Shown here: positions 27,058 to 37,609 of the stretch, piece after piece
How the letters are laid out: each line of letters opens with the position of its first letter
Position numbering within the stretch: the stretch's first letter is position 1
Source of the DNA: Thiothrix sp.
Lineage (GTDB): Bacteria > Pseudomonadota > Gammaproteobacteria > Thiotrichales > Thiotrichaceae
Length of the DNA: 64,000 nucleotides
Direction: 5' to 3'
Assembly: GCF_028714775.1 (NCBI RefSeq)
Contig: NZ_JAQTLS010000014.1
Location: 30,477-94,476, forward strand
Notes under the pieces: model-generated
Told to the model about the DNA's origin: nothing
The model's input: only the letters and a program-made list of their open reading frames with translations
Database searches by the model: none
Translations under genes and position numbers: made by a program

Positions 27058-28344
27058 ATGAGCAAAGATAAAAGAGGCGATCATGACAGCGGCAAATTGC
27101 TGTATTGCTCTTTTTGTGGCAAAAGCCAGCACGAAGTACGCAAACTGATTGCCGGGCCTTCGGTATTCATCTGTGATGAGTGCGTCGATCTCTGTAATGA
27201 CATCATTCAGGAAGAAATGCACACCGCTCAGACCACGGATGATAAATCCAGCCTGCCTACCCCACGTGAGCTGAAAGCCAGTCTGGATGAATACGTTATT
27301 GGTCAGGAGTTGGCGAAAAGAGTCCTGTCCGTCGCTGTCTATAACCACTACAAACGCCTCTACCGCAAAGGCGGCAAAGATGATGGTGTTGAGCTGGCGA
27401 AAAGTAACATCCTGCTGATCGGCCCCACAGGTAGCGGTAAGACCTTGCTGGCGGAAACGCTCGCCCGCTTACTGAATGTGCCGTTCACCATTGCCGACGC
27501 CACCACCTTGACCGAAGCCGGTTACGTGGGCGAGGATGTGGAAAACATCATTCAAAAACTGCTGCAAAAATGCGATTACGATGTGGAAAAAGCCCAGACT
27601 GGCATTGTTTACATCGACGAAATCGACAAAATTTCCCGCAAAGCTGAAAACCCTTCCATTACCCGTGACGTATCCGGCGAAGGCGTGCAACAGGCATTGC
27701 TGAAACTGGTGGAAGGCACGATTGCTTCCGTACCGCCGCAAGGTGGGCGCAAGCACCCGCAGCAAGAATTCCTGCAAGTCGATACCCGCCACATCCTGTT
27801 CATCGTGGGTGGGGCATTTGCGGGTATGGATAAAGTTATCCGTAACCGTACCGAAAAGGGCAGCATCGGCTTCTCCGCCAAGGTCAAAACCCCGGATGAA
27901 AACCGCCGTTTCGGTGAAGTCATCAAGGATATTGAAGCAGAAGACTTGGTGCGTTACGGCCTGATCCCTGAATTCGTTGGTCGTTTGCCGGTTGTGGCAA
28001 CCCTTGAAGAGCTAGACGAAGAAGCCCTGATGCAAATCCTCACCGAACCGAAGAACGCTTTGACCAAACAATACGGCAAGCTGTTCGATATGGAAGGTGC
28101 GGAACTGGTATTCCGTGATGATGCTCTGCACGCCATTGCCCGCAAAGCGATGGAGCGTAAGACAGGTGCTCGTGGCCTGCGCAGCATCATGGAAAAAATC
28201 TTGTTGGATACCATGTACGATCTGCCATCACTGAATGATGTGGGCAAAGTCGTGGTGGATGAATCCGTGGTCAATGGTGAGTCCGCGCCTTACCTCATTT
28301 ACGAAAATGCTGAACCGCAAGCCGCTGCCGCTGCTGGCGAATGA
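27058..28344 (+). CDS. clpX: ATP-dependent Clp protease ATP-binding subunit
   Basis: 428 residues from the ATG at 27058 (MSKDKRG, like other ClpX); the open frame ten residues upstream is not the start. The N-terminal zinc-binding domain has CSFC and CDECVDLC. The AAA+ module has Walker A GPTGSGKT, Walker [10 protein letters not shown] and sensor/pore features typical of ClpX. It unfolds tagged proteins and hands them to ClpP. Confidence 0.97.
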   Translation: MSKDKRGDHDSGKLLYCSFCGKSQHEVRKLIAGPSVFICDECVDLCNDIIQEEMHTAQTTDDKSSLPTPRELKASLDEYVIGQELAKRVLSVAVYNHYKRLYRKGGKDDGVELAKSNILLIGPTGSGKTLLAETLARLLNVPFTIADATTLTEAGYVGEDVENIIQKLLQKCDYDVEKAQTGIVYIDEIDKISRKAENPSITRDVSGEGVQQALLKLVEGTIASVPPQGGRKHPQQEFLQVDTRHILFIVGGAFAGMDKVIRNRTEKGSIGFSAKVKTPDENRRFGEVIKDIEAEDLVRYGLIPEFVGRLPVVATLEELDEEALMQILTEPKNALTKQYGKLFDMEGAELVFRDDALHAIARKAMERKTGARGLRSIMEKILLDTMYDLPSLNDVGKVVVDESVVNGESAPYLIYENAEPQAAAAAGE

Positions 28345-28358
28345 CATGAGTGATTGTT

Positions 28359-30782
28359 ATGGCTAAGACATTGGTTGTTCCCGTATTACCGTTGCGTGAC
28401 GTAGTGGTTTATCCCCACATGGTCATCCCCTTGTTCGTTGGGCGGAATAAATCCATCCAAGCGCTCGATATGGCGATGGAGCATGATAAACAAATCCTGC
28501 TGGTCGCCCAAAAAAGCGCGGAAGTGGATGCCCCGGACATTGAGGATGTGCATACCGTCGGCACGCTTGCCACCATCCTGCAACTGCTGAAGCTGCCAGA
28601 TGGCACGCTGAAAGTGCTGGTGGAAGGGCTGGAGCGGGCAGAAATCATTGCCATTGACAAGGAAAACGACTTTTCCTCGGCTGAAGTGGAGCTGCGTGCT
28701 TCCATTTTGGCGGATGCGCGTAAAGTCGATGCACTGAGCCGTTCCTTGGTCGGCCTGTTCGAGCAATACGTCAAGCTGAACAAAAAAGTTCCGCCGGAAA
28801 TCCTCTCGTCTTTATCCAGCATTGATGACCCGATCCGTTTGGCGGATACCATTGCCGCGCATCTGGGGCTGAAAATTGCCGAAAAGCAGAAAGTACTGGA
28901 AATGCTCGATGTGGAAGAGCGCATCCAGTATTTGATGGAGCTGATCGAAGGCGAAATTGACCTGTTGCAGGTGGAAAAGAAAATCCGTGGGCGCGTCAAA
29001 CAGCAGATGGAGCGCAGCCAGCGCGAGTACTACCTAAACGAGCAGATCAAAGCCATCCAAAAAGAATTGGGCGAAATGGATGACGCCGCGCCCAATGAAA
29101 TGGAAGAGCTTACCCGCAAGGTCGACGCCGCCGGGATGTCCAAAGAAGCCAAGGACAAGGCCACCACCGAGCTGCATAAGCTGAAAATGATGTCGCCGAT
29201 GTCTGCCGAAGCCACTGTCGTGCGTAACTACATCGACTGGTTGGCAAACCTGCCGTGGAAGAAAAAATCCAAGGTCAACAACAGCCTGCCAACCGCAGAA
29301 AAAGTGTTGAACGAAGACCATTACGGTTTGGATGAAGTCAAAGAGCGCATCCTTGAATTCCTCGCCGTGCAACAGCGGGTGAAAAAGCTCAAAGGCCCGA
29401 TCCTGTGTTTGGTGGGGCCTCCGGGTGTGGGTAAAACCTCATTGGGGCAATCCATCGCCCGCGCTACCGGACGTAAATTTACCCGCATGGCCTTGGGTGG
29501 GGTGCGTGATGAAGCCGAAATCCGGGGGCATCGCCGCACTTACATCGGCTCATTGCCGGGTAAAATTATCCAGAATTTGACCAAGGTGGGGACACGTAAC
29601 CCGCTGTTCCTGCTGGATGAAATCGACAAAATGTCGACTGATTTCCGTGGCGACCCGTCTTCCGCTTTGTTGGAAGTGCTCGACCCGGAACAAAACCACA
29701 CCTTTTCCGACCATTATCTGGAAGTCGATTTCGACCTTTCAGACGTGATGTTTGTGGCAACCTCCAACAGTATGCGCATTCCGGGGCCATTGCTTGACCG
29801 CATGGAAGTCATCCGCATTCCCGGCTATATCGAGGATGAAAAGCTCAGTATCGCCCGCAATTACCTGATCCCTAAACAGATCAGCGCGAATGGCCTGAAA
29901 AAGGGCGAGTTGTCTATCAGCGATTCCGCCGTTTTGGACATCGTGCGCCATTACACCCGTGAAGCCGGTGTGCGTAACCTTGATCGCGAAATTTCCAAGC
30001 TGTGCCGTAAGGCGGTTAAGGATCACTTGCTCAGCGGCAAGAAGAAAACCGCCATTACCCCACGCAATATTGAAAAATACCTTGGGGTCAAGCGCTTCGA
30101 TTACGGGCGTGTTGACCAGAAAAACCAGATCGGTCAAGTGACTGGGCTGGCGTGGACATCCGTTGGTGGCGATTTGCTGACCATCGAAAGTGCTTTGTTG
30201 CCGGGTAATGGCATGATCAAGAGCACCGGGCGTCTGGGCGAAGTCATGAAAGAGTCCATCCACGCGGCAGAAACCGTGGTTAAAAGCCGCGCCCGCAGTT
30301 TGGGCATTACCCGTAAGTTCCTACGCCAGCACAATGTACATATCCACGTGCCGGAAGGTGCTACCCCCAAAGACGGCCCGAGTGCCGGGATTGGGATGGT
30401 AACAACGATGGTTTCTGCCATGACACGCATCCCCGTGCGGGCGGATGTGGCCATGACAGGTGAAATTACCTTGCGCGGCGAAGTGCTGCCTATTGGTGGC
30501 CTGAAAGAAAAATTGTTGGCAGCGCATCGCGGTGGCATCAAGCTAGTATTGATCCCGCGCGAAAATGAAAAGGATTTGGCAGAAGTGCCAGATAATGTCA
30601 AAAAGGGCTTGGAAATCCGTCCGGTCAAATGGATTGATGAAGTATTGGCGTTAGCCTTAGAACGTCCACCAGAGCCTTTGGCAGACAATGAAGACCTTGA
30701 TGATGATGAAAACGGCGCACAGTCGGCAACGGCTACCCCTGTGCCAGAAGAAGAGGAAACCGCTCCAGCAAGGACACATTAG
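28359..30782 (+). CDS. lon: Lon protease
   Basis: 807 residues from the ATG at 28359 ([19 protein letters not shown]); a GTG at 28350 is an alternative. Domains: LON substrate-binding N-terminus, coiled helical region, AAA+ with Walker [10 protein letters not shown] and Walker [10 protein letters not shown], and the C-terminal peptidase with catalytic serine in [11 protein letters not shown] and lysine in [13 protein letters not shown]. It degrades misfolded and regulatory proteins. It begins 14 bases after the clpX stop, so the two are probably cotranscribed. Confidence 0.97.
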   Translation: MAKTLVVPVLPLRDVVVYPHMVIPLFVGRNKSIQALDMAMEHDKQILLVAQKSAEVDAPDIEDVHTVGTLATILQLLKLPDGTLKVLVEGLERAEIIAIDKENDFSSAEVELRASILADARKVDALSRSLVGLFEQYVKLNKKVPPEILSSLSSIDDPIRLADTIAAHLGLKIAEKQKVLEMLDVEERIQYLMELIEGEIDLLQVEKKIRGRVKQQMERSQREYYLNEQIKAIQKELGEMDDAAPNEMEELTRKVDAAGMSKEAKDKATTELHKLKMMSPMSAEATVVRNYIDWLANLPWKKKSKVNNSLPTAEKVLNEDHYGLDEVKERILEFLAVQQRVKKLKGPILCLVGPPGVGKTSLGQSIARATGRKFTRMALGGVRDEAEIRGHRRTYIGSLPGKIIQNLTKVGTRNPLFLLDEIDKMSTDFRGDPSSALLEVLDPEQNHTFSDHYLEVDFDLSDVMFVATSNSMRIPGPLLDRMEVIRIPGYIEDEKLSIARNYLIPKQISANGLKKGELSISDSAVLDIVRHYTREAGVRNLDREISKLCRKAVKDHLLSGKKKTAITPRNIEKYLGVKRFDYGRVDQKNQIGQVTGLAWTSVGGDLLTIESALLPGNGMIKSTGRLGEVMKESIHAAETVVKSRARSLGITRKFLRQHNVHIHVPEGATPKDGPSAGIGMVTTMVSAMTRIPVRADVAMTGEITLRGEVLPIGGLKEKLLAAHRGGIKLVLIPRENEKDLAEVPDNVKKGLEIRPVKWIDEVLALALERPPEPLADNEDLDDDENGAQSATATPVPEEEETAPARTH

Positions 30783-30835
30783 TTGACCTAGCACGGGATG
30801 AAATGCTTGTAGTGCGGTTGAAGCCCGTCATTTTG

Positions 30836-30865
30836 TTGACATATTTCAGATGTCACTGGTATAAC
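30836..30865 (+). promoter_or_regulatory. Sigma-70 promoter of hupB
   Basis: TTGACA (30836-30841), an 18-base spacer and TATAAC (30860-30865). It lies between lon and hupB and gives a 5' UTR of about 85 bases. Confidence 0.65.
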
Positions 30866-30959
30866 TGTCGGGCGTATCCGCATTGGGTGGCTCTGCTGGT
30901 TTTCAAGTGGCAGGAGTGTTTCGGTTTTCCTCTATAACGAATTCACAAGGAAACATTTT

Positions 30960-31232
30960 ATGAATAAATCTGAACTGATTGACGCAGTATCAGCAAAATC
31001 AGGCTTGACAAAAGCTGATACTGACCGCGCATTCAAAGCGTTTGTTGAAGTGATTACAGAATCCATGGCGAAAGGTGATTCAGTCGCTTTGGTGGGCTTC
31101 GGTACGTTCTTGGTTCGTGAGCGTCAAGCCCGCGCAGGACGCAATCCGCGCACCAATGAAGCAATTCAGATTGATGCAGCAAAAATTCCTGCATTTAAAG
31201 CTGGTAAAGCGCTAAAGGATGCCGTACAATAG
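30960..31232 (+). CDS. hupB: DNA-binding protein HU-beta
   Basis: 90 residues (MNKSELIDAVSAKSGLTKAD), exactly the family length, with the conserved arm region (FLVRERQARAGRNPRT). A Shine-Dalgarno AAGGA precedes the ATG. It is a nucleoid protein; the lon-hupB-ppiD order is conserved in gammaproteobacteria, here with three tRNAs inserted before ppiD. Confidence 0.97.
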   Translation: MNKSELIDAVSAKSGLTKADTDRAFKAFVEVITESMAKGDSVALVGFGTFLVRERQARAGRNPRTNEAIQIDAAKIPAFKAGKALKDAVQ

Positions 31233-31248
31233 CGCACTTTCCACTGAC

Positions 31249-31324
31249 GGGTAGTTAGCTCAGTTGGTAGAGCGTCGCCCTTACAAGGCGAATGTCGGGG
31301 GTTCGAGCCCCTCACTACCCACCA
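31249..31324 (+). tRNA. tRNA-Val (anticodon TAC)
   Basis: Acceptor GGGTAGT/ACTACCC, anticodon arm TCGCC-CTTACAA-GGCGA with TAC, T-loop TTCGAGC, encoded CCA. Confidence 0.97.
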
Positions 31325-31336
31325 TTTTCATCGCGC

Positions 31337-31413
31337 GGAGCGGTAGTTCAGTCGGTTAGAATACCGGCCTGTCACGCCGGGGGTCGCGGGTTCGAGTCCC
31401 GTCCGCTCCGCCA
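31337..31413 (+). tRNA. tRNA-Asp (anticodon GTC), copy 1
   Basis: Acceptor GGAGCGG/CCGCTCC, anticodon arm CCGGC-CTGTCAC-GCCGG with GTC, encoded CCA. It is identical to the copy at 31470. Confidence 0.97.
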
Positions 31414-31469
31414 ACTATTCAGAAGAGGATACCAGCAAGGTATCCTTTTTGTTGCTTTTAAAAAATCGC

Positions 31470-31546
31470 GGAGCGGTAGTTCAGTCGGTTAGAATACCGG
31501 CCTGTCACGCCGGGGGTCGCGGGTTCGAGTCCCGTCCGCTCCGCCA
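31470..31546 (+). tRNA. tRNA-Asp (anticodon GTC), copy 2
   Basis: Identical over all 77 bases to copy 1, including the preceding TCGC. It is a recent or conversion-maintained tandem duplicate with a 56-base spacer. Confidence 0.97.
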
Positions 31547-31659
31547 CTTTTTTCCCATTCCTTCCTTTCCCGTCTTAATGTATGATGCGTGCTTGCGCCC
31601 GTGGGGCGTGCGCATTAATTATTCATTTACCAACACATTGACAAAAACGAACAAAGATC

Positions 31660-33543
31660 ATGCTGCAAAATATTCATGACAAGGCCAAAGGTTGGATTGC
31701 ATACGCAATCGTCGGTCTGATTACTATTCCATTCGCTCTGTTCGGCATCAATTCCTATTTTGAAGGCGGCGGCAAGCTGTCGGCAGCGGTCGTCAATGGG
31801 GAAGAAATCCCTGTGCAGGCTGTGCAAAATGCCCTGCTGGAAATGAAACAGCAGTTTGGCGGGAAATTGCCAGCGGGTTTGGATGATGCGGCACTGAAAA
31901 CAGCGGCCTTGGATTCGGTTATCAACCAAACCCTGATGCAGCAGAAAATTAGGGACGGTGGCTACCGCGCCAGCAATCAGGAAGTGGCTGATGCAATTGC
32001 TGCCATCGACGTTTTCCAAAAAGATGGCAAGTTTGATAAGCAGACCTATGAAAACCTGCTGAAAACGCAGCGCCGTGACCCGGCGGATTTTGAAGCACGG
32101 GTACGCACGGATTTGTCCCAGCAGCAATTGCGCGGGGCGGTGCTGGATACTGCGTTCCTGCCAAAAGCCGAAGCGGAACGTTACCAATCCTTGCGTAACC
32201 AACAGCGTGAAGTCGAACTCTTTACCTTGAAAGCCGCCGATTCCCAAGCGCAAGCCCAAGTGACGGATGAGCAGGTTTCCCAGTATTACACGCAAAATAA
32301 AGCCTCCTTCATGACCGAAGAAAAAGCCAAGTTGGCATATTTGGAAATGAAGCGCGACGATTTGGCAGCGAAAATTGCAGTTGATGAACCTACATTGAAG
32401 AAATGGTTTGAAGAAAACGCCGAGCATTTCGTACAGCCGGAAGAACGCACTGCCAGCCATATTCTGGTGAGTGTGGCAGACCCCGCGAAAGACGCAGATG
32501 CCAAGAAGCGCATTGATGCCTTGTACGCTGATATGCAGGCGGGCAAGCGCACCTTTGAAGACATTGCCAAAACCGATTCCGATGACAAAGTTGCGGCTGA
32601 GAAGAATGGCCTGATTGGTACGATTGTTACCAGCGACTGGGGGCCTGAATTTGTTAAAGCGGTTTCAGCGTTGAAAGCAGGGGAAACCTCTGCCCCGGTT
32701 AAAACCGAAGCCGGTTATGAAATTATCCGCATCACTGAACTCAAGCCAGCGGTGCAGAAAACCTTCGAGCAAGCCCGCGCAACGGTTGAGCAAGATTACC
32801 GTAAGGAACAGGCTGACAAGGAGTTTGCTGACAAGGCTGACCAAATCCAAAAGCTGGCTTACGAGAATGACGGTGCACTGGAACCTGTCTCTAAAGCAGT
32901 GGGCTTAACCATCCAGCAATCTGACTGGATTACCCGTTCCCAAGGGCAAGGGGTTGCGGCTGATGAGAAAGTGCGTACTGCGGCCTTTGCAGAAGATGTG
33001 CTGAAATCAGGCAAGAATTCCGACATGCTGGAACTGGCTGATGGTCATGCAGTGGTGGTGCGGGTTATCAACCACGAAGATTCCACGCAAAAACCACTGG
33101 ATGCGGTAAAAGCAGAAATCCGTACCAGCTTGTTGGCGCAGGAAGCCCGCAAGTTGACCGCGCAAAAAGGCGAAGATTTACTGAAAAAACTCACTGCCGC
33201 CCAAGCATGGTCAGTCCTGACAGCCTCTGGCTTGGGCGCTGAAACGGCGGTTGAGAAACCGGGTCTGGTAGGGCGCACTGGTAGTGCGTTGGCTCCAGAA
33301 GTTGCCGATCAGTTGTTCAGCATGACGCAACCCGCCGCAGGTAAGGCAAGCTGGTCAAGTGTTGTGTTGGCAAACGGTGATTACGTGGTGATGGCGCTGA
33401 AATCGGTCAAAGCCGGTGAAACAGCATTGGATGCTGCTTCCGGCGCGGTCTATGATCAAAGCACCGGGTCACGTGAGTTGGACGCCATGTTGCAAGGTTT
33501 ACGCGAAACGGCGGACATTGTAACCCATCCTGAGAACCTGTAA
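31660..33543 (+). CDS. ppiD: Periplasmic folding factor PpiD (SurA-N/parvulin protein)
   Basis: 627 residues. A short cytoplasmic start (MLQNIHDKAKG) leads into a membrane anchor (WIAYAIVGLITIPFALFGI), then an N-terminal SurA-like chaperone region. A parvulin-type PPIase domain follows around residues 260-365 (EERTASHILVSV ... AGYEIIRITEL), then a second parvulin-like segment. It is an inner-membrane-anchored chaperone at the Sec exit that handles outer-membrane and exported proteins. Its position after hupB is conserved. Confidence 0.93.
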   Translation: MLQNIHDKAKGWIAYAIVGLITIPFALFGINSYFEGGGKLSAAVVNGEEIPVQAVQNALLEMKQQFGGKLPAGLDDAALKTAALDSVINQTLMQQKIRDGGYRASNQEVADAIAAIDVFQKDGKFDKQTYENLLKTQRRDPADFEARVRTDLSQQQLRGAVLDTAFLPKAEAERYQSLRNQQREVELFTLKAADSQAQAQVTDEQVSQYYTQNKASFMTEEKAKLAYLEMKRDDLAAKIAVDEPTLKKWFEENAEHFVQPEERTASHILVSVADPAKDADAKKRIDALYADMQAGKRTFEDIAKTDSDDKVAAEKNGLIGTIVTSDWGPEFVKAVSALKAGETSAPVKTEAGYEIIRITELKPAVQKTFEQARATVEQDYRKEQADKEFADKADQIQKLAYENDGALEPVSKAVGLTIQQSDWITRSQGQGVAADEKVRTAAFAEDVLKSGKNSDMLELADGHAVVVRVINHEDSTQKPLDAVKAEIRTSLLAQEARKLTAQKGEDLLKKLTAAQAWSVLTASGLGAETAVEKPGLVGRTGSALAPEVADQLFSMTQPAAGKASWSSVVLANGDYVVMALKSVKAGETALDAASGAVYDQSTGSRELDAMLQGLRETADIVTHPENL

Positions 33544-33551
33544 CGGGCTGC

Positions 33552-34844
33552 ATGAAAGTTCACCTTAAGGCATTGGGATGCCGTCTCAATGAGGCAGAAT
33601 TGGAGCAGTGGTCACAGCAGTTCCGTGCTGCTGGGCATGAAATCGTGCCCAACGTGCCTGATGCCGATGTATTGGTGCTCAATACCTGCGCCGTGACTAA
33701 CGATGCCTCCGGCAAGTCACGCCGCCTGATGCACCGGATGTACAGGGAAAACCCAGAAGCCCGTCTAGTGGTCAGCGGTTGTTACGCCACCTTGCAAGCC
33801 AAAGAAGTTGCCGATGCCATCGGTGTCGATCTGGTTGTGCCCAATGCGGAAAAAGACCAACTTCCCCAACAAGTCATGCAGGCTTTCGCACTGCCGGTGA
33901 TGCCTGCAATGGCAACCGAACCGGGCGAAACGCCATTGTTTTTACGTGGGCGTCAGCGTGCTTTCATCAAGATTCAAGACGGTTGCCGTTACCGCTGTAC
34001 GTTTTGCATCGTCACCGTAGCGCGGGGCGATGAGCGTAGCCGTACTGAAGCGGAGATCATTGCCGAAATCAACACATTGCATCAGCAGGGTATCCAAGAA
34101 ATCGTGCTTACGGGTGTGCATGTGGGCGGGTACGGCAGTGACATTGGCACTTCCTTATACGCTTTGGTGCAAGCAGTCCTGCGGGAAACCGACATGCCGC
34201 GCATCCGTTTTGCATCGGTCGAGCCGTGGGATTTACCGGACGGTTTCTTTGCCCTGTTCAGTAACCCCCGTTTGATGCCGCACATGCATTTACCTTTGCA
34301 AAGCGGCGCGGATTCGGTGCTGCGGCGCATGGCGCGGCGTTGTAAGACTAGCGAATTTAGCGAGTTGCTGGTGCAAGCGCGGCAAAACATTCCGGGTTTC
34401 AATGTCACCACCGATATTATCGTGGGTTTTCCGGGTGAAACGGAACACGAGTGGGAACAGTCGTTGGCGTACCTTGAGTCGGTTGGCTTTGGTCACATCC
34501 ACATCTTTAGCTATTCAGCGCGGGAAGGTACGAAAGCGGCAGGTTTACCCGACCCCGTGCCTGAGTTGGTCAAGAAGCAACGCAGCCAAGCACTGCATCT
34601 GCTGGCAGAACGCCTGAAGCACGATTGGTTACAGCAGCAAGTCGGTAAAACTGTCCCTGTCTTGTGGGAATACGGGCGTCAAGAAACGGATGGGCAGAAG
34701 GTTTATACCGGCTATACTCCAAACTACTGTAAAGTAATGGTATCGGTGTCAGATAATAAACATCTGGAAAATGTCATTGCGCAGGCAACTTTACAGGGTG
34801 TGGCTGCGGATGGCGGGATGCTATGCGGGAGTTTGGAAGGATGA
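33552..34844 (+). CDS. mtaB: tRNA ms2t6A37 methylthiotransferase MtaB-like
   Basis: 430 residues. The UPF0004 domain has three cysteines for the auxiliary cluster (LGCRLNEAE, LNTCAVTND, VSGCYATLQ). The radical-SAM domain has CRYRCTFC (CxxxCxxC), and a TRAM-like tail ends the protein. It should add the methylthio group to t6A at position 37 of ANN-decoding tRNAs. RimO and MiaB have a different context around the motifs; MtaB is the best fit from LKALGCRLN. It follows ppiD by eight bases. Confidence 0.87.
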   Translation: MKVHLKALGCRLNEAELEQWSQQFRAAGHEIVPNVPDADVLVLNTCAVTNDASGKSRRLMHRMYRENPEARLVVSGCYATLQAKEVADAIGVDLVVPNAEKDQLPQQVMQAFALPVMPAMATEPGETPLFLRGRQRAFIKIQDGCRYRCTFCIVTVARGDERSRTEAEIIAEINTLHQQGIQEIVLTGVHVGGYGSDIGTSLYALVQAVLRETDMPRIRFASVEPWDLPDGFFALFSNPRLMPHMHLPLQSGADSVLRRMARRCKTSEFSELLVQARQNIPGFNVTTDIIVGFPGETEHEWEQSLAYLESVGFGHIHIFSYSAREGTKAAGLPDPVPELVKKQRSQALHLLAERLKHDWLQQQVGKTVPVLWEYGRQETDGQKVYTGYTPNYCKVMVSVSDNKHLENVIAQATLQGVAADGGMLCGSLEG

Positions 34845-35446
34845 ATATCAGGTCACTAAGTTTTGGCATTTATGCTGTGCTGCTCGGTATCGTGTTGTCA
34901 GGTTGCCTTTTCTCTTCCGAGTCGCAAAAAGTGCGTGAGACCACGGAACAGTTCTGGCAAGCGGTGTTAGCTGGGGACATGGAAAAGACCAAGGAACTGG
35001 TGACATGGGAAAGTACCCAGTACCTGCAATTCCTCAGTAACAAGGGTATCTCGGCACAACGTTTTGAGACGGGTGAAATCAAGATACAGGACAATGTTGC
35101 CGAAGTGGCTACCGTGCTGTACGGCGGGGAAAAAGGCGATATGCCGATTCCGGTGCGTACTATGCTGGTGCGCAGCAACGACAAGGATAAATGGCAAGTT
35201 GATGTGCAAAAAACCATGGGTTCGATGGTCAGTGGCGCGATGGGCGCAGTCGTCGACCAGTTGAACAGTTTTATGCAAAATGGCTTGAAAGACCTCGACC
35301 GGGCACTGTCCGATAGCGTCAACCAGTTAAATGACGCATTGAAGAAAGGGGTCGACCAGCTACAAAAGGATTTGATTGTACCACCTGCCCAACAGCCGCC
35401 TACTCCCCCCGCAAACGCTCCGCCACCTGCTGGGCAAGCAATATAA
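34841..35446 (+). CDS. Lipoprotein, DUF4878/NTF2-like
   Basis: 201 residues from the ATG at 34841, which overlaps the mtaB stop (ATGA). Its signal peptide ends in a lipobox (GIVLSGC, Cys about residue 22). The next 100 residues resemble DUF4878/NTF2-like lipoproteins (TEQFWQAVLAGDMEKTKELV ... KWQVDVQKTMGSM). The C-terminus has an amphipathic helix repeating LNxxLKxGVDQLQ and a Pro-rich end. It is likely outer-membrane or periplasmic; the function is unknown. Confidence 0.75.
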   Translation: MNIRSLSFGIYAVLLGIVLSGCLFSSESQKVRETTEQFWQAVLAGDMEKTKELVTWESTQYLQFLSNKGISAQRFETGEIKIQDNVAEVATVLYGGEKGDMPIPVRTMLVRSNDKDKWQVDVQKTMGSMVSGAMGAVVDQLNSFMQNGLKDLDRALSDSVNQLNDALKKGVDQLQKDLIVPPAQQPPTPPANAPPPAGQAI

Positions 35447-35460
35447 GATTGTTTTTTAAG

Positions 35461-35492
35461 CAAAAAGCGGGCATATCACCCGCTTTTCTTAA
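35461..35492 (+). terminator. Intrinsic terminator after the lipoprotein gene
   Basis: AAAAAGCGGG-CATATCA-CCCGCTTTTCTT is a seven-pair or longer stem with a U-rich tail. It closes the ppiD-mtaB-lipoprotein unit. Confidence 0.8.
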
Positions 35493-35768
35493 TTTGTGTT
35501 GCATTCAGGAACTATTCAGTTTTATATGCGATCTTATGTATGCCCAGTTAGTGATTGGTGCGTTCTTGATAGTCTGAGTGTATGGATCAATTAGTCAGAA
35601 TTTGTCCATACCGATCCGTACAGGGATGAAAAGCACCATTTTGTCAGTCAGTTAGTGGCGGGCGAATAAAGGAATGTTATGTTACTGTTATGCTATGCAA
35701 CCATTAAGTTGGTTAATGCATGGTAGGAATACGTGGTCTTAACGAAATAATGAAGCCGGAACTACCCC
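35493..35768. other. AT-rich intergenic region
   Basis: No gene is seen. It contains an inverted repeat, GTATGGA (35580-35586) / TCCATAC (35605-35611), which might be an operator. It must hold the promoter of the following small gene, but I find no clear -35/-10 pair. Confidence 0.4.
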
Positions 35769-36227
35769 ATGCCCAAGCTCATCATCAAACAGAATTTGCC
35801 ACCCCCTTCCATAGAGGAAAAGTGGCTGAATGCGTTGCAAATTATTTTGCCACTCGTTCTGCTGCTTGTTGCTGTATCAGCCGCTGTATCGCTCTATTCT
35901 TCTAACTCAAACAACGCTACCCCGACTGTTACATCATCACCTGTCCAAGTGGATAAGCCCGCCGTTGCGGTAGAGCCAACGACTCCGCCACCGCCAGTGC
36001 AGGAAGTTGTTCCTGCCGTTGCTGTTCCTGTCGAGGTTTCCCCTCCGCCAGTTGTTGTTCCGCCTGTTGCCCCTGCCATTGTTGAAAAAACACCGGAAAA
36101 GCCTGATACGGATGCAGCTAAGCCTGACGCGAATGCGGGATTGCCGCCGGGGGTTAAGTTACCACCGGGGATGTGTCCATTGTTTGGCCCCGGTGCGGCT
36201 GAGTGTAAAGCAAACGCGAAACACTAA
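35769..36227 (+). CDS. Small membrane-anchored Pro/Val-rich protein of unknown function
   Basis: 152 residues. A cytoplasmic start (MPKLIIKQNLPPPSIEEKW) is followed by one hydrophobic helix (IILPLVLLLVAVSAAVSLY, residues about 25-43). A long Pro/Val/Thr-rich stalk follows, and a conserved-looking end with two cysteines (GMCPLFGPGAAECKAN). The C-terminus is probably periplasmic. I do not recognise a family. The stalk looks like a TonB-type or pilus-linked spacer. Confidence 0.55.
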   Translation: MPKLIIKQNLPPPSIEEKWLNALQIILPLVLLLVAVSAAVSLYSSNSNNATPTVTSSPVQVDKPAVAVEPTTPPPPVQEVVPAVAVPVEVSPPPVVVPPVAPAIVEKTPEKPDTDAAKPDANAGLPPGVKLPPGMCPLFGPGAAECKANAKH

Positions 36228-36230
36228 ACC

Positions 36231-36683
36231 TCATTCCAACGCGAGAATATCCAGCCATGCCTGTTCAGTGACAGGCATGATGGATAGGCGATTGCCTTTA
36301 CGTACCAGTGGCATGTCTGCCAGTTCCGGGCGATTCTTCAACTCTACCAAGCTGATCGTGCGCCTTACGTGGCGTACAAATTTCACATCCACCCGATACC
36401 AGCGTGGATTGTCTGCGGTACTTTTGGGGTCATAATATTTGGCTTCGGGGTTGCAGGCGGTGTCATCGGGGTAGCCGCGAGCCGCTATTTCCGCAATACC
36501 TACAATGCCGGGGACATCGCAGTTGGAATGGTAAAAAAATACCTGATCGCCGACCTGCATCTGGTCACGCATCATGTTGCGGGCTTGGTAATTGCGTACC
36601 CCATCCCACGGTTCAATACCTACCCGTTCTAGGTCATCAATCCCGAAGGCATCGGGTTCTGATTTCATCAGCCAGTATTGCAT
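36231..36683 (-). CDS. EVE domain protein
   Basis: 150 residues, the full length of single-domain EVE proteins (MQYWLMKSEPDAFGIDDL; WDGVRNYQARNMMRDQMQVGD; FYHSNC; GIVGIAEI). EVE is a PUA-related fold thought to read modified bases in DNA or RNA. It stands 10 bases downstream of rlmJ on the same strand, a link to nucleic acid methylation in context only. It converges with the preceding gene. Confidence 0.88.
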   Translation of the reverse strand: MQYWLMKSEPDAFGIDDLERVGIEPWDGVRNYQARNMMRDQMQVGDQVFFYHSNCDVPGIVGIAEIAARGYPDDTACNPEAKYYDPKSTADNPRWYRVDVKFVRHVRRTISLVELKNRPELADMPLVRKGNRLSIMPVTEQAWLDILALE

Positions 36684-36692
36684 CTTTTGCCC

Positions 36693-37544
36693 TTATGCCC
36701 GTTTTTCTGGGGTAATCTGCTGTACGGTGAAATGCCCGCTGGCATCAGCCATGCGTTCCATCAGCCACGGTAATACTTCGCGCATTTGTTTCGCCAGCAG
36801 CCAAGGTGGGTTGATGGCAAATAGCCCGCTGCCCGTCATGCCCATGCCATCGCTGTCTGCGCTGGGGCAAAACTCGATTTGCAGGATGTCGGGTATACCT
36901 GTTTTTTGCAATTCATTGGTCATTTGCCGTACCCGTTGGCGTGAAATGACCGGATACCACAGCAGGTAAGTGCCGGTCGCAAAACGTTTGTGCGCTTTTG
37001 CCAAGGTGCTGATGACCTCGGTGTAATCACTTTTCAGCTCGTAAGATGGGTCAATCAGGGTAACGGCGCGGCGTGTAATGGGGGGAAGTAAGCCCAGTAA
37101 GCCTTGCAAGCCATCTTGTTTGCGGATTTGTGTGTGTTTGTTGTCACCGAACAGGGTTTCCAGTGCGCGAAAATCCATTGGGTGTAACTCGAACAGGCGC
37201 ATGGCATCGGTGGGGTGCAGCATTTGTGCTGCCAGCCACGGGGAGCCGGGGTAGCGGTGCAGTTGATCCTGTTGGGGATTCAGTTGCCTAATTAGATTGA
37301 GATAGGTTTGTACACTGGCAGGTATCTGCCCTACCTGCCAAAGGGCTTGGATGCCTTGGGCAAATTCACGGGTTTTTTGGGCTTCTGAACCCGTCAGTTT
37401 GTACAGGCCACTGCCCGCGTGGGTGTCGATGTACCAGAAAGGTTTGTTTTTGCTTTGGTAATAGTCCAGCGTTAGTACCAGTACGAGGTGTTTGATGACA
37501 TCGGCATGGTTGCCTGCGTGGAAAGCGTGACGGTAGCTGAGCAA
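36693..37544 (-). CDS. rlmJ: 23S rRNA A2030 N6-methyltransferase
   Basis: 283 residues, family length. Characteristic start MLSYRHAFHAGNHADVIKH, SAM-binding IDTHAGSGLY and the catalytic motif IDPSYE (NPPY-like DPSYE). It methylates adenine 2030 in 23S rRNA. It appears to be transcribed with the EVE gene. Confidence 0.94.
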   Translation of the reverse strand: MLSYRHAFHAGNHADVIKHLVLVLTLDYYQSKNKPFWYIDTHAGSGLYKLTGSEAQKTREFAQGIQALWQVGQIPASVQTYLNLIRQLNPQQDQLHRYPGSPWLAAQMLHPTDAMRLFELHPMDFRALETLFGDNKHTQIRKQDGLQGLLGLLPPITRRAVTLIDPSYELKSDYTEVISTLAKAHKRFATGTYLLWYPVISRQRVRQMTNELQKTGIPDILQIEFCPSADSDGMGMTGSGLFAINPPWLLAKQMREVLPWLMERMADASGHFTVQQITPEKRA

Positions 37545-37609
37545 GGTTTTGTCCTTCGCTGGGCAGGGCGCGATGCAATAACACCGCGCCTGTTTTTAGG
37601 GATGGGTAC

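Noticed and set aside
37574..37603. Hairpin GGCGCG...CGCGCC followed by TGTTTTT on the plus strand
   Set aside because: No plus-strand gene ends here. On the minus strand, which is the coding one, no U-run follows, so it cannot be assigned as a terminator.
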